Of a DNA stretch of 64,000 bases, positions 23,656 through 35,639 are shown in pieces. This DNA comes from Trichoplax adhaerens (lineage: Eukaryota > Placozoa > Uniplacotomia > Trichoplacea > Trichoplacidae), in contig NW_002060943.1 in the NCBI RefSeq assembly GCF_000150275.1, positions 8,936,701-9,000,700 of the forward strand. The letters run 5' to 3'. Below the pieces are notes generated by a model, which was given only the letters and a program-made list of their open reading frames with translations, did not search any database and was not told the DNA's origin. The stretch's first letter is position 1, and the number at the start of each line of letters is the position of its first letter. A program made the translations under genes and the position numbers.

Positions 23656-26437
23656 TATTAACAAGATTACATAGCAAAAATATCAATTCGATTGGTAAGT
23701 CTATCATTTAAGCCTTTACTGAACAGAGAATATGGCTGATTATTCATCTCTACTAAGATATCAGTTTCTGGATAAAAATATAAGTATTTACTTTCAAGTT
23801 TAATGAAAACTTGAAAGCAAACTTAGACAATACGAACGGAAAAAATTGATGTCTTATCTTTTCGGAAACGTTTATTCGTAGCATTTGATTTACTTGGATT
23901 GCTTATTGTCTACCGATTTTATTTGGCCATATGAATTTTAACCTTTAACTAAACAATTGACATCTGGTGTGTATTAATGCACATGCTTGACTATTAAATA
24001 CTGTACCATAGCACTAGTTAAGATGTGTAGGTCAGGATCGAGAATTTTAAATAAAAATGAAAAATGTTAATGAAAACCATCTTGATATCTACACACGACA
24101 AAGGCGTTAAGAATGGTGTAGATGATTCACATGATTATAAAATAGAAGTTCAGAAAGTCGCCTGATTTCGAAGAATAAATACATTGACGATATTATAATC
24201 GTCGAGTTGACAGTATGCGAATTAGATTTCTTTAACAGCAGACAGACATTGGATCCGAAGTTTAAATTGATAAAATCAAATTTATTGGAAGCCTGAAATA
24301 CTCCGTCGTATCAATCTCAAACTGTGAAGGTTCCATTCTAGTACACAGTATAAGAAAAATGCAATCATTTAAAGGAAATTAATTTATTTCATTTGGTGAT
24401 AATGTAATCAGGAATGATATCCTTCATAAATATAATAACATTTTAAGATGGTATATTAATTAGGTAATTTTGGTTTTGAAATCAAAATATATGATCATGT
24501 AAGATATGAAGGTTAATTCGCATTGTGATCTCAACTTTATCTAAATGTGAGTTTTTATTTGTCAATTATAAAATCAGACATGGAACTTATATCGGTATCG
24601 TAATTCTTTTAAGGTGTAAACTTGATAAGAGAGTAACTTAATAAAGCTTCTGTATTACAGCTTATCAGGACGTTCCATATTAAATTTAACTCTGTAGTCT
24701 TGAGATAACTTAATAAAATAAGTTTTAACCCGTAATTGTTATTATCATTTTTTTGTTTTCTGATATCTGTACACAAAGTTTACTAATAAAAAACGGTAAT
24801 TCTTGTTATAGTACTATAATAAATAAATAGTATGCTTCCATATAAAGCTCTCTGTTATATAAAAATAAGATCTAGATTTTTAAAAGCAAGGATATTGGCA
24901 TGAAACTAATATTGAATTATCATTTAATTTAATAATGATGCGATTTTGTGTATCTTTCATTTACTGTAAAATGAAAGTAAAGCTTTTTAAATACTATTTG
25001 TGTTACAATACAAATAAATGCTACTTGCATTTAATGTGTGCAATTTTAAAATACTCCATCAAAGGTAGCAATTAGCGTTCAACTTACGAATAGCTTCGGT
25101 TATATTGCTATTCTTTAAGATATTTGATTCTAATGGAAGACGAACTCTGACAAAGATAGTAACAGATTGGCAATCCTCCTTATATAATATTGTGAATATA
25201 AGTGGACAACTCAGAGTAGAAATATTTTATTGTATATCTGAGAAATGTTGTCGAATATTCTAATTACAAATTATTGATCAATTTCATTGCTAGTCAGAAT
25301 AAATCGATAGAGATTGATAACCTAAACGGATTTTAGACATAAATTTCTTCTTGCAATTAGTGAAACAATCTCCACCGCTATTTGTTATTGTACTGATGTA
25401 GATGAGATAATTACTTTAACACTTTGTAAATTTTATAAATAATAGAAACCATTATAATGCTCTTGTTTCAGGTCATCACACCTCTCGTTCAATATAAGTT
25501 CTTATTGCCAGAAAAGTATGTTTCGAAGGTTATATATATACTGATTACAAAACGGTATTGCTATTTCTTGGCTGTAGAATATTAGTGTTGTCGTATAGCA
25601 TTTATTGCATTTAACTTGTAAACCTAATGTACTCGTATATGGGCTGTAATAGTCTCAGAATATTTTACATGCTCCTTTCTAGTTGGTTCAATATACCATT
25701 TTTAGTGTAAATTATAGTGACGATATTACGTGGAAAAAATCAAGAAGCTCCGATCTCGCCCTACAACGTGATATAATATCCTCGTACAATATAATACAAG
25801 CGTAAATCATCTCTAAATTCTATCTACTTAATAATCTCAATCTTCAAAAGTCTTTGACTTCATAATAAATTAGAATTTGGCCACTTTTATTCTCGTCAGC
25901 TATATTATTGGTACTTCGTAAATGCATATTAAGTACAATTTACCCCTCTAACTATTAGTTTACCTGGCATGAAGCATTCATTTCAACCTGATATACAGTT
26001 TGATCAAGAAGTAGTATTACTAAGCTGCTTTTACTTTATTCTGATCCGATCGAAAAAGATTGATGCGGATTATAATTGCTTGAAAATAAGTCTATCATAA
26101 CGCTTTATTAATTACGAATCGTATAACAGTATTGCACCGGCCATTGCAAGTGATTTAATAACTTTTTAAAGTTTCACTCTATTAAAGGATACATTCAATT
26201 CGTGCATCCTATCATGGAGTTAAAAAGACTTCAAAGATTTAGAAAGTTTTTTACCATATAGTAGTGGGTAAAATTTTAAATTACTGAATAATGCAGTCTC
26301 ATACATTCAATAGTGCATTACTATACTGTACCGTGTAAATGCAGTCATAGATTAGTGGGTGTACTGCATCATCTACCATAGTAGTCCATGATCCAAAGTA
26401 CAATTCAGTAGAGTGATAACCGTGATACTTTGCGTAC

Positions 26438-26572
26438 TTGTTCACTAGCCGAACAAAGTAGAATCTTACTACACTAATTAATACCAGACAGTCTAGACCT
26501 ACATCTCGTGATACTTTGCTTACTTATTTACTGACAGTAAGTAGAATATTAAATAATTAATGAATTAAGGTT
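26438..26572. repeat. Imperfect tandem repeat, about 65-70 bp unit
   Basis: CGTGATACTTTGCGTACTTG (about 26441) recurs as CGTGATACTTTGCTTACTTA (about 26507). Each copy is followed by a match containing AAGTAGAAT and then ATTAAT. Two copies are seen. No coding potential. Confidence 0.6.
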
Positions 26573-26899
26573 AGGAAGTAAAGTTAATCAACTCTATTAT
26601 GCAATTGTATCCTATGCTTATGGTCCGTGAGTTGCATGCTAGTCTACATGTACTACTGTAGACTAAGTAGGATAACAATCAATCACGATATGCAGATGAT
26701 TGAGGATCAGGATAAAATAATTATTGCAAATACACACTACGAGATCCCGAGATAGCTACGTAACATGTATATGTATTACAGCAAAAGCAATACTATTTAA
26801 CAGTCTTGAATTTGCACTACCTATCTGCAACTACAGTGCTTCATACTATATATGACATGGCTAAAACCCGATCTCGGTTAATATGCATTCAACCTGCTA

Positions 26900-26939
26900 A
26901 AGCCCGAATTGAAGGCAAAAGTATTACATCTTCGGGCTT
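26900..26939. repeat. Stem-loop, 9-bp perfect stem
   Basis: AAGCCCGAA (26900-26908) and TTCGGGCTT (26931-26939) are exact reverse complements around a 22-nt loop. The GC-rich stem stands out in AT-rich DNA. It does not fold as a tRNA by eye. Confidence 0.5.
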
Positions 26940-28523
26940 GTGCCGGTTATTATCTACTTTACTTTAGTGTAGTTTACATGCTTAGTGGTACTGCACATAT
27001 CACACTCGTTTTAGTGTACAGTACAGCATAGTAGATAACTTATTCTCATCCATCAAGGTACTGTGAAAGAAGAAGGCTTAATCTCCATGCTATTGCATCC
27101 CATTTTCCATTGCTTTTCATTAGAGACCCTTAGGGTCTGTACTTTTCATAATATGCAATAGTCTAATCTTGTAGCACGCCTTCATCACCCCTCGAATAAA
27201 GCCTCTTTTAAAGACATATCCTCTCTTGCTATTCCTTTTCCCTTAGTCCCCTCACTTGCTTACTACCCTCGAATTATAATCATGGTTACTCCTGACCTGC
27301 GTGGAGTGCTTCTTTTACTTTTTGGAGCTAGATATCTGATAGAACTCGTTACATCACTACATACACGTATGTCTTGTAAATATCATACATTCTGCAGTAA
27401 TAAAATCAGTTCTCTAGCAAGCTTAGTGAACTCAATAACGTTGTGTTTCCACTCTTAGTCGTTAACGTTAACACGAGGAACTTTGATACACTCCTACTAG
27501 TAAGCTTACTGAAAAGTCTCTTTTATTTAGGATTTACTGCATTTAAATAGTATAGCTGTAATGGCGTATTATACCCTTATCTTAGTAATTCATTACCTTA
27601 TCTTATGCTAACACGTTAGGTGCAGTACAACAAGTCACTGTATTCTTACATACATAACAAATAATACTACAGTAATAAAGGTTATGGACAAAAGGTGGTA
27701 AAGCTAGTACAGGATTGCAGAGGCTACTTGTATAGCTCACTTTTATCGAAGTCAGATAGCCACACAAGTTATTATCCCCATCGTCTGGCTATTCCAATAG
27801 ATTACTAATGCACAAAGAATTGTATACTGCTGAAACCGACCGTACATGTACCTGTGACTGATGATTTGTATTACAAATTTCAAAGAGATAAAATAACTCA
27901 ATACTACAGTAAAAATGAATAGAAATATCAAGAACCAGTTGATTAAAATTGCGATGATCTGTAGACGTAAAATTTAAGCCAAAATTGAGAATAAATGCCT
28001 TGAAAGTTTATAGATCTAATTAAAGGCAATATTATAGCTGAACGGCTTGCAACCGATCTAGAAAGCTTGCTACACCCCTTTACTCCATAGTGTATGGCAA
28101 TCATAGACTACTAGATGCATTTAGTAATCCATGGTAGCGGGGTAGGAGAGACAGAGATGGAGAAAGACAATGAAGTCGCTATAGCAACAGTGACATCTTT
28201 GTCAGATTGCATAATTTAGCAACTCCGAACGATATTGTCCTAATCGTTGTATCTTCTATAATGTATTGCTCAGTGATTACTGAACAATTGCTTTTTTTAA
28301 TCAATTCTGGCCACAGTGTAGTGTAGAGCAATTGAAGTCGAATCCTACCACAGCGTCCGGATTAGAGATCAAAGTCTTAACATCTTTGAATAGAGAACAC
28401 GTATCATCAACATTGGCCACTTGTCAAGACTAAAAGTCTTAATTTTCTTCATCATTTGTAGATGAATGATCCAAGCTCTGTTCAGTAGTGTTTTTTTCTC
28501 TTCTACAAATATCAATATCTTAA

Positions 28524-28649
28524 ATGAAGAACGAACGCATTTATACTAAACAATCTCATACTCACTTGATTGTGGCCTACATCATTGTGGCTGTTTTGAT
28601 TTGTATCATGATAGGCTTACTGGCTAGATTATTTGCTAGACCAGTATAA
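28524..28649 (+). CDS. Membrane microprotein 2 (41 aa, single-pass)
   Basis: ATG 28524 to TAA 28647. The peptide starts MKNERIYTKQSHTH and continues into a hydrophobic helix beginning LIVAYIIVAVLIC, then GLLARLFARPV. It is the shortest of the three related ORFs: only 14 residues precede the helix, so an upstream coding exon may be missing from this model. The helix matches those at 23455 and 30655 (HL, AY, VA, IG-LL) better than their flanking residues do, which argues for common descent or constraint on the membrane segment. Function unknown. Confidence 0.5.
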   Translation: MKNERIYTKQSHTHLIVAYIIVAVLICIMIGLLARLFARPV

Positions 28650-30654
28650 TATCATGAAACAACTGCTATGGAGCAAATATAAAATTGGTCATAAAATTTT
28701 TAAGTTAGCATGGATTAGATACGAATGGAGCTACCCATAAAAAGATTAAGATGTAAAACAATTGGCTATTATTAAGCACCAATTATTTGAGTTTGATATA
28801 CCGTGGCTGAACTCCTATTAATTTTTTAAAGATTATTTGTACGATCACCTTCGGCACTAAAATGTCGATATTAATGGATATCGATCTAAAGTGGCAATAT
28901 GATTCTTATTATGGATATAAGCACGCCTTTAAGTGCGTACCGTATCTCTCTAATTTTTCTATCAAAGAATTTACTCGAGGCAGATCAATCTTACCAAGGT
29001 TTTTTAACGGAAATGATGACAAATTGATTTTTCGAAAGAAGTCGAAAGAATAGTTATTTTTCCGAGCCTAAATAATTGTTATGTTTATTAACAGATAATA
29101 GTAGTATGTTTATTGTCGGTATATGGTAGTTAACGGTAGTGAAGATAAAATTATCATTTAATTAACAGAAAGAACGCAGTAAGATAACTTGTACAAATTT
29201 TTAGGAACACATCAAAGAACTTTCTACGTATGTAAGCCTAACGATGCCCTTAAAAGCTGGATGATTTTTTAATCTCCACTATATACTTACAGTGTTAATG
29301 TGGAAGTACGCTTTGAACTTGAACTGAATGCAGGTATAAGTACATAAGAGAATTGTAGTGAGAACAAGAGTAAGTGTATATAATAGAATTGATTAAATCT
29401 GGAAGCTCACAGCTAAGTCTAAATGCATCTTAGGATTCTATAAGACTGTTTTGTTAGACCAACAGCAATTGTAAAACATCTACTTAGCTCCTAATTTAAA
29501 GAAGTTAAACTTTAGTCTGTAACTTTATACCTACGCGAAAGCTTCTTAGCTTAGGTAAATTTTTACCAACTCTGTTTAAATAATTAGGTGAACTATATCG
29601 TGTTTTAGTTAAATTAATAAAGAGCATTTCTATAGAATTGCTTTAGAAGTTATAATAAGAAAATTTGAAATTGCTTTATTGCAGCAATGTGTCTAAATAA
29701 ATCCTCTAGTTTAATAGCCCCGAGTCTTTTAAATAAGTACTCGTTAAGGTGATTGATAATCGTATACATAAATTTAAGTTCATATAATGTCAAATAGACT
29801 CATTTTGTTGTCATTTCTTGAGCCATCATAAATCGTTCCAAAATGAGTCGACAATTCTATATCTTTCACTGCTATAACTATAAAATCTGCGTTTACGTTG
29901 GTCTAAAATAAGCACATATCTATTATGCCATGTCAAAAATAGGATGCAGACGATACTTAGCATTGTAGCACTGTAGCTTGTACTCTGAATATTCAGTATA
30001 ATATAACCAACTGTATTCGATGTTATTTACATAATTACATTTAATTTTAAGATATGCAGTTAACCAAAGAATTTTATGAGTATTTAAGTTCCTGTCAAAT
30101 ATTTCACAAGTAGCCTATTAACTTGATTCTACTGTATAATAGCACATTGTAAATATTCTCAATTCTTAATAGATCTTGCAATGAAATATTCTCACCTTAG
30201 GCATTAACACTAGCTTAATTTTTTATTTGATAAGTTGTGACTTTGACTTCATACATTTTAATTAACTTTGCTGATCTCATAGAAATTGTAGTGCCTCTAG
30301 CTGTGTAACCCGGTAGCTAGTGTTCTCTCTTTATGCAATAAATAAGTAAGTCGTAAGACTAAGAATTTTTATCAAAGACTAACCAATAGCATCAGAAGTC
30401 AATTGTTTTGACTAATGATGCGTGTATCAAATCTCCTATTGAGTGAATAAATAATCACTGCTGCCGATTGGATAAAGTTATGCTACGGTGTCTATCAAGG
30501 ATTCATATTAACTATAATATTTTCATAATCATTCCCTATTTTTTAAGTCCCTGACTGCCAGAATTTTCCCGTTTCTATCACAAAAAGAAGGAAAAAAGAA
30601 TTAAAGTTTTTCAGCTAACAATTAAAAACTGGGACGACGTTTCTTTGGAACAAA
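28650..30654. other. Spacer between microproteins 2 and 3
   Basis: AT-rich with no supported exon. A 63-codon open frame at 28862-29053 has a proper ATG but no motif, membrane segment or relative in the window, and I leave it uncalled. Confidence 0.45.
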
Positions 30655-30867
30655 ATGTCTTCAATTCAGTATCAGAATATAACTAGTGAAGATTTCATTC
30701 CTGCTGCAACTGTAAAAATTACCAAGCGTTACAGACGTAGTAGAAGAAGACCAATGGTAAAGAATGAGGTGCAAGTCCATTTAGTTGTAGCGTATTTAAT
30801 AGTAGCGCTGTTTGTCATTGCGATGATTGGATTATTGGCGTATCTGTATCGAGAACAGCCGCAATAG
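30655..30867 (+). CDS. Membrane microprotein 3 (70 aa, single-pass)
   Basis: ATG 30655 (AAAATGT context) to TAG 30865. The N-terminal part, MSSIQYQNITSEDF onward, leads to a strongly basic block, KRYRRSRRR (residues about 24-32), then VQVHLVVAYLIVALFV and GLLAYL as one membrane helix (about 41-65), and the tail REQPQ. The basic block suggests N-in, C-out topology, like the nearby aminopeptidase anchors. It is the longest and best-formed of the three microprotein ORFs. The neighbouring AP-D tail has a comparable order of elements: an acidic, Gln-rich start, a V-x-I stretch, Arg-Arg, then the anchor. No known family is recognised. Confidence 0.6.
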   Translation: MSSIQYQNITSEDFIPAATVKITKRYRRSRRRPMVKNEVQVHLVVAYLIVALFVIAMIGLLAYLYREQPQ

Positions 30868-31771
30868 CATTTAGCTTCAATAAGAATCGTATACTAAACT
30901 GGGTGATGTAGTAATAGTTAATTAATATAACCGAATGAATCATTCCACAACATCAGTGCTTATCTTCTTTACGGTTATATTGCAGATATAATTGCAATAA
31001 GACTTCTCTCAATAATAGTAACCTGGATATAGTAACACCATAGCTTTCTTTTCCAATTTCTATTTCGATGGATTGTAATTGAAAATATGATAACTAGAGC
31101 ATCCGAAACGTCATACTTATACTAATATATTTATATTTATCAAACATAAACTGCAATGGAAGGTTTAACTCCTAATTTCCATCCAAAGCTATCTTTCTTA
31201 CAATTTCATATCAATCTAAATATAAAGCACCGTAATGTCTCTTACAACATTTTCAAGATTATCCGATTATTACAGCAAATAATTAGATAAAAAATAGTTG
31301 CCTAATACTTTATACTTATTAATTACATATTACAAATAGACTATATTTTGAGGCACTTCATTCTTATTTCAATCAGAACTTTTTTCTGATAAGAATAAAC
31401 GATTAGTGCAATCGTGCTGACATTGTTTTAAGTGCGATCAGATCTATCAATAAAAGATTGCGGGATGATCACTTTGCAATCCATCCCAATTGAATGCAGT
31501 TTATAATGCTACCATTATTACGACTGTATTACTTTGTATATGGATTATGTCAACATGTTTACTTTGTCTTCGTTTTCATTTCGATGGCCAAATATTAGAA
31601 ATACATTGAATTACAAAAAGTTTTTGATTATGTATCAAATTAACCTGCCTAGCTTTAATTTTAACGAATATTCTTTTATCTTGATATTGAAATATAATAT
31701 AAATCTTTGTAGCAACATTTTAATAGTGATAAGATTATGAGTGTATTCTATCTAAAACTGAATTTTAATAG

Positions 31772-31894
31772 AAATATTTCAAAGGAACTGCATCATTCAT
31801 TTATCGACTGTACGCAGAATTTAATAATGTAGCAACACACGAACACTTGAAAGATTATATTAACGCTCGCCAAGATTTTATTGATAACCTGTGA
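31772..31894 (+). pseudogene. Isolated exon-like frame, possible terminal exon or gene relic
   Basis: After an acceptor-like TTTTAATAG (ending 31771), a 40-codon frame runs to TGA at 31892. It reads KYFKGTASFIYRLYAEF, then a hydrophilic part including THEHLKDYINARQDFIDNL. Composition is protein-like and amphipathic. No donor-linked upstream exon was found and the sequence matches no aminopeptidase exon in the cluster. It could be chance. Confidence 0.2.
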
Positions 31895-32925
31895 GAACTA
31901 AATCATTACAGTAAAACGGTCAAATAGTTATAGCAGACTTTCACAACCCTTAATTATATTGATAAACTAATCCTAATTTTAGCTAATGTGCTTTAATATG
32001 TAATACGCTTTCTTTTATGGTTATGTGGTAGATTTTTAACTAATGTATCGGAATAAATTTCGAGATTATTATGCAAATGTGATAAACTGCCAGCTTTTAA
32101 TAAATCACTTAATGATTTTTTAAAAATGACTGATTAACATTACCGCACTGCACAACTTCATTACCTAACAATCATAAATGAAGGGTTAGCAGATATGTTC
32201 GTAAATTGTTATTTAGTTCAATAAGGGACATCTCTACGCTTATATCTGTCGACTATAGAGTCCGAAACTAGTTCGTACCTGTTTCAGAAATGTTCAACCA
32301 TTGTTATATTCAGCATTAACGGTTAACAGTGAAGTTCTTTAACGCGCAGTATAAGTCGTACGGCGTATACTATACATTTTTCAGTGGCTATACCCTACTC
32401 CCACAGGATTATGAAGTAAAAATTACAAGTACATACAGTAAGCGAAGTATAACAAGCGTGGGCTCGCCAGATATTTATTTTTCGCTACATAATATCGCTA
32501 TTACCGTCAGTCCTAAGTTAGTCCTAATTCTTACTGCATCATAACTACAGATTTGCTTAACTACACGTAGAACTCTTATTAAAAGCCAATTCACTATCGC
32601 GAGCTAATTTCAAAGAACGTAGCTCACTCTAATAATGGTACGCAGCTTGCTATACAGCACTATATTTGTTTAAATACTGAGGTGTGCTCATGTAATTTCA
32701 ATAAGACAGTGAGATTGTAAAATCAAACTTGATGATGGTCATTATTACGAATTTACGATACAGTAGATAATTTTAGTGCTACCAAGTTTATCGAAACAAG
32801 TTTTTTTCATGTGCGAGTACGCCAGGGAGAAAATATTACAGCCTATACCAGTACCAGTAATCTAGTATACCGTTAAGTGGCACCTTGAACAAAGTCTTGT
32901 TTAATAGCGGATAGAAATAGCTAAG

Positions 32926-32976
32926 NNNNNNNNNNNNNNNNNNNNNNNNNNNNNNNNNNNNNNNNNNNNNNNNNNN
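32926..32976. other. Assembly gap (51 N)
   Basis: A run of 51 undetermined bases. Any open frame that crosses it is not real evidence. True gap size is unknown. Confidence 0.99.
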
Positions 32977-35639
32977 AGGAGACAGGAAAATTTTAAAGGG
33001 TTGACGGGTTGTAAGAAAATTTGACTTTAAAAGCAAACAGAATTGCTATGATACAGACAATAAAGAGCTATTTGTCATGCTAGATGATGCACAAAGTGGC
33101 TTTCGTGTCTTTAGGACGATGATAACTCGCTTGACTTCATCTCAAATATACGTATTAGTATATTTTGATAATTAAAATTTATGACTTTCTTCAATTTGAA
33201 TTACTTACTCGTATTTGCCATTCCCCCGCTTGTAAACTTAAATTGTAAATGAGCTTACTTTTTCTATCATAGAATATGTTGATTTTACAGCAACGTAATC
33301 GACTTATAAAACCGTATTCTATTTGAGCACTCCTTCAAACATTTTGACGAGTAAATGCGATTTTTGTACAATACGGCGACTCATTCAAATAATTTTAATA
33401 ATTTCCCACTTTCGTATGACTTGGGAGCCAAAATATTCCGTGATAGAAATAGTAAACTTTTAATAGCTTAAGCTCCCGTAAGAAAGATGATGCTGAATAC
33501 GAGTAATATATCTAGGTACTTTAAATTAACAAAAAATTTCGAAGTCTCGAAATATTTGAATATACCTATGCACTATTAGGTTAAAACCAGGTAAGAATCA
33601 TTTTTCCGGGCGTTCAAAAGGCATTATATATTAAACCACAGAGGTAAAAGCCTATCGATTATCCTCTACATCTTCGGTATTTGTTGTATGTTAATAAATT
33701 GATTCTTAAAAATGTTATATGGACTAATTTACTGTCTTAAGAATCTGTAAAAAAGCATAACGGTATCTGGCCTTTGATACAGTAATCATGATTCAACTGG
33801 GCTTGTGTGTGATCGTAAAAGTGCGCTTTGATTAATTACCGAAGTAGTGAATATAGTGGGATCGCCTTGTCATTTACATCATTGTAGTATAGTACCGGTA
33901 CATAATTTTTAACCTAGTAGTTACAGAGTAATTTACAGAGCTAAACTGTACCAGATCAATAGTCTATGGCTATTAAATATTTATACACGTAGTTACTAAA
34001 CAGCTTCTGACAACGCCTGCGTTTATTTTCCATAATTACATTTATAGATTATAAATTGCAATTAAAGCGGAAGTGCTACCGTCATAGTCGTCCGTAACAT
34101 AAGCATATACCGTATAATTTGGTTAATTCAATTATTTTTGTTCATGTTTTTCAGCAATAAGTATTATTACAAAAATGGAGACGTGCGTATTGATATACAA
34201 TATAGTACTAAGGTGCTAAATACTCCTGATCAATATGTTCTACTTGTATTTTTATACTCTACTGTCTGTAGATCATTGTGATCACTTACGCTGAGTTATG
34301 CGCAACATCAGTTGTTAGATGTTAGATCTGAACGTATACTGATATCTGTTAAGATAGAATACAATATGCATAAGTACTTTATGTCTCCCATTTAAAATTA
34401 AACTTAAAGCCTGCGGCGACGTTATAATTCATTATAGTCATTACATTGTTAGTCTATGAAAAGAAGAATATCCCTATGCAAATAATCATATTTTATTCTT
34501 TAATAGGCAAACATCATATCCCTACTAAAAGCACTATATGTCTGTAGTCGTATTGTGTCCGTATATTTATAATCACTCTGAATGATGTAGGCAATTGACG
34601 TACTGTAAATGTAGTTTAATTTCATCAATGAACTTGATCAGGAACGAAATTTTAACACAACAGCAACAATCAAGTACTGACTTAGATGAAATTTAAGACT
34701 GTACTGTACATTGTACAGTGTATAGTATAAGCCTACATAAGACCATATTAGCTTATCATAAGAATGAAAAATAAAATTGTATGCTGTTTCCTTACAAACT
34801 AATCATTACTTACAATAAAATACGGCAATACAACTGTAGTAATAAGACGATAATCTATTTTAGAAATTGATATACGTTTTAGACTGTCTTTCATGCTAGG
34901 ATTAGGGTCAACAAATTTTTCAACGCTGTTATGGATTACACTGTAATATACGTTGCTCGGGAGATGTAGTGTACTGTATTTAATGTATTGCTATGGCTAA
35001 TTATAACAATTATTAATCTAGGCTGTCAGTTGACTCCTCCTTTTAAATATGTTTTTATAGTAATATCGAAGAATAGAAAATAATTTATATATAGATGTGA
35101 TGCATAACAATACTTTTAGCTAGAAAATGGAGAGATTCACCATAATTTAAAACCCTCCTTCTACTGTCGTGTCTACTTATGCGTATACGTTATTGACGTG
35201 CATTGTAGTCGTTAATAAACAAAAGAAAGTGTACTGGGCTTCCGCTGGTGCGTTTATTCTATGCACTTTTATGTCAAATAGCATTTTATACTTCTGTCTT
35301 AGACTATTTTCTCACTAACACCTGTAGATAACAAATCAATGAATTTTACGTCCTAAAAGTTGGTGTTACGAAGCAGTTGACTTTCCAAAGAATAGTATTA
35401 AGAAAAATCATTAAATCTTAACCCTGTATTTTTTAGTTCTTCTTTTTTACCAAATGGATGATAATTAACTTACACATATTGTAGTCTAAGAAATAATTTG
35501 ATTTCATTAGGCCGCCCTTATTAAATTATTTAAACATCTTCGCATAAAATCATCCTAGTTTTCTGTTTAGTCAATTCTTTGATTTATTTGGTTATTAGTA
35601 CTTTACTATTTAACCGAAGAAACCAAACTTAACTTCACT

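Larger units (their letters stand above)
23656..28523. other. Gene-poor spacer with short repeats
   Basis: No multi-codon exon with recognisable motifs is seen. It contains a roughly 65-70 bp tandem repeat (26438-26572), a 9-bp-stem hairpin (26900-26939), a 15-nt palindrome (27124-27138) and a pyrimidine-rich stretch around 27180-27260. The 26.2-28.2 kb part is visibly less AT-biased than its surroundings and rich in TAGT and CTAC steps, possibly decayed repetitive DNA. Confidence 0.5.
30868..35639. other. Gene-poor spacer upstream of AP-D
   Basis: No complete gene is supported. It contains an exon-like frame at 31772-31894, the assembly gap at 32926-32976, and scattered GTAC-rich palindromic bits near 34700. 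The AP-D promoter should lie at its right end but cannot be pinpointed. Confidence 0.5.

Noticed and set aside
26900-26939. Possible tRNA at the CCCGAA/TTCGGG stem
   Set aside because: Only one stem forms; no cloverleaf arms, anticodon loop or T-loop consensus could be found.
28862-29053. 63-codon ATG-to-stop frame (MSILMDIDLKW...)
   Set aside because: It has no motif, membrane helix or relative in the window, and frames of this length are expected by chance; left uncalled despite its proper ATG.
31534-31740. 68-codon frame rich in Ile, Asn, Phe and Leu
   Set aside because: Composition is just that of AT-rich non-coding DNA; no splice-linked neighbour.
32329-32544. 71-codon open frame with somewhat balanced codons
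   Set aside because: It has no ATG at its start, no splice acceptor giving a sensible model, and no recognised motif.
32836-33036. Minus-strand frame crossing the N run
   Set aside because: It depends on undetermined bases, so the frame is meaningless.
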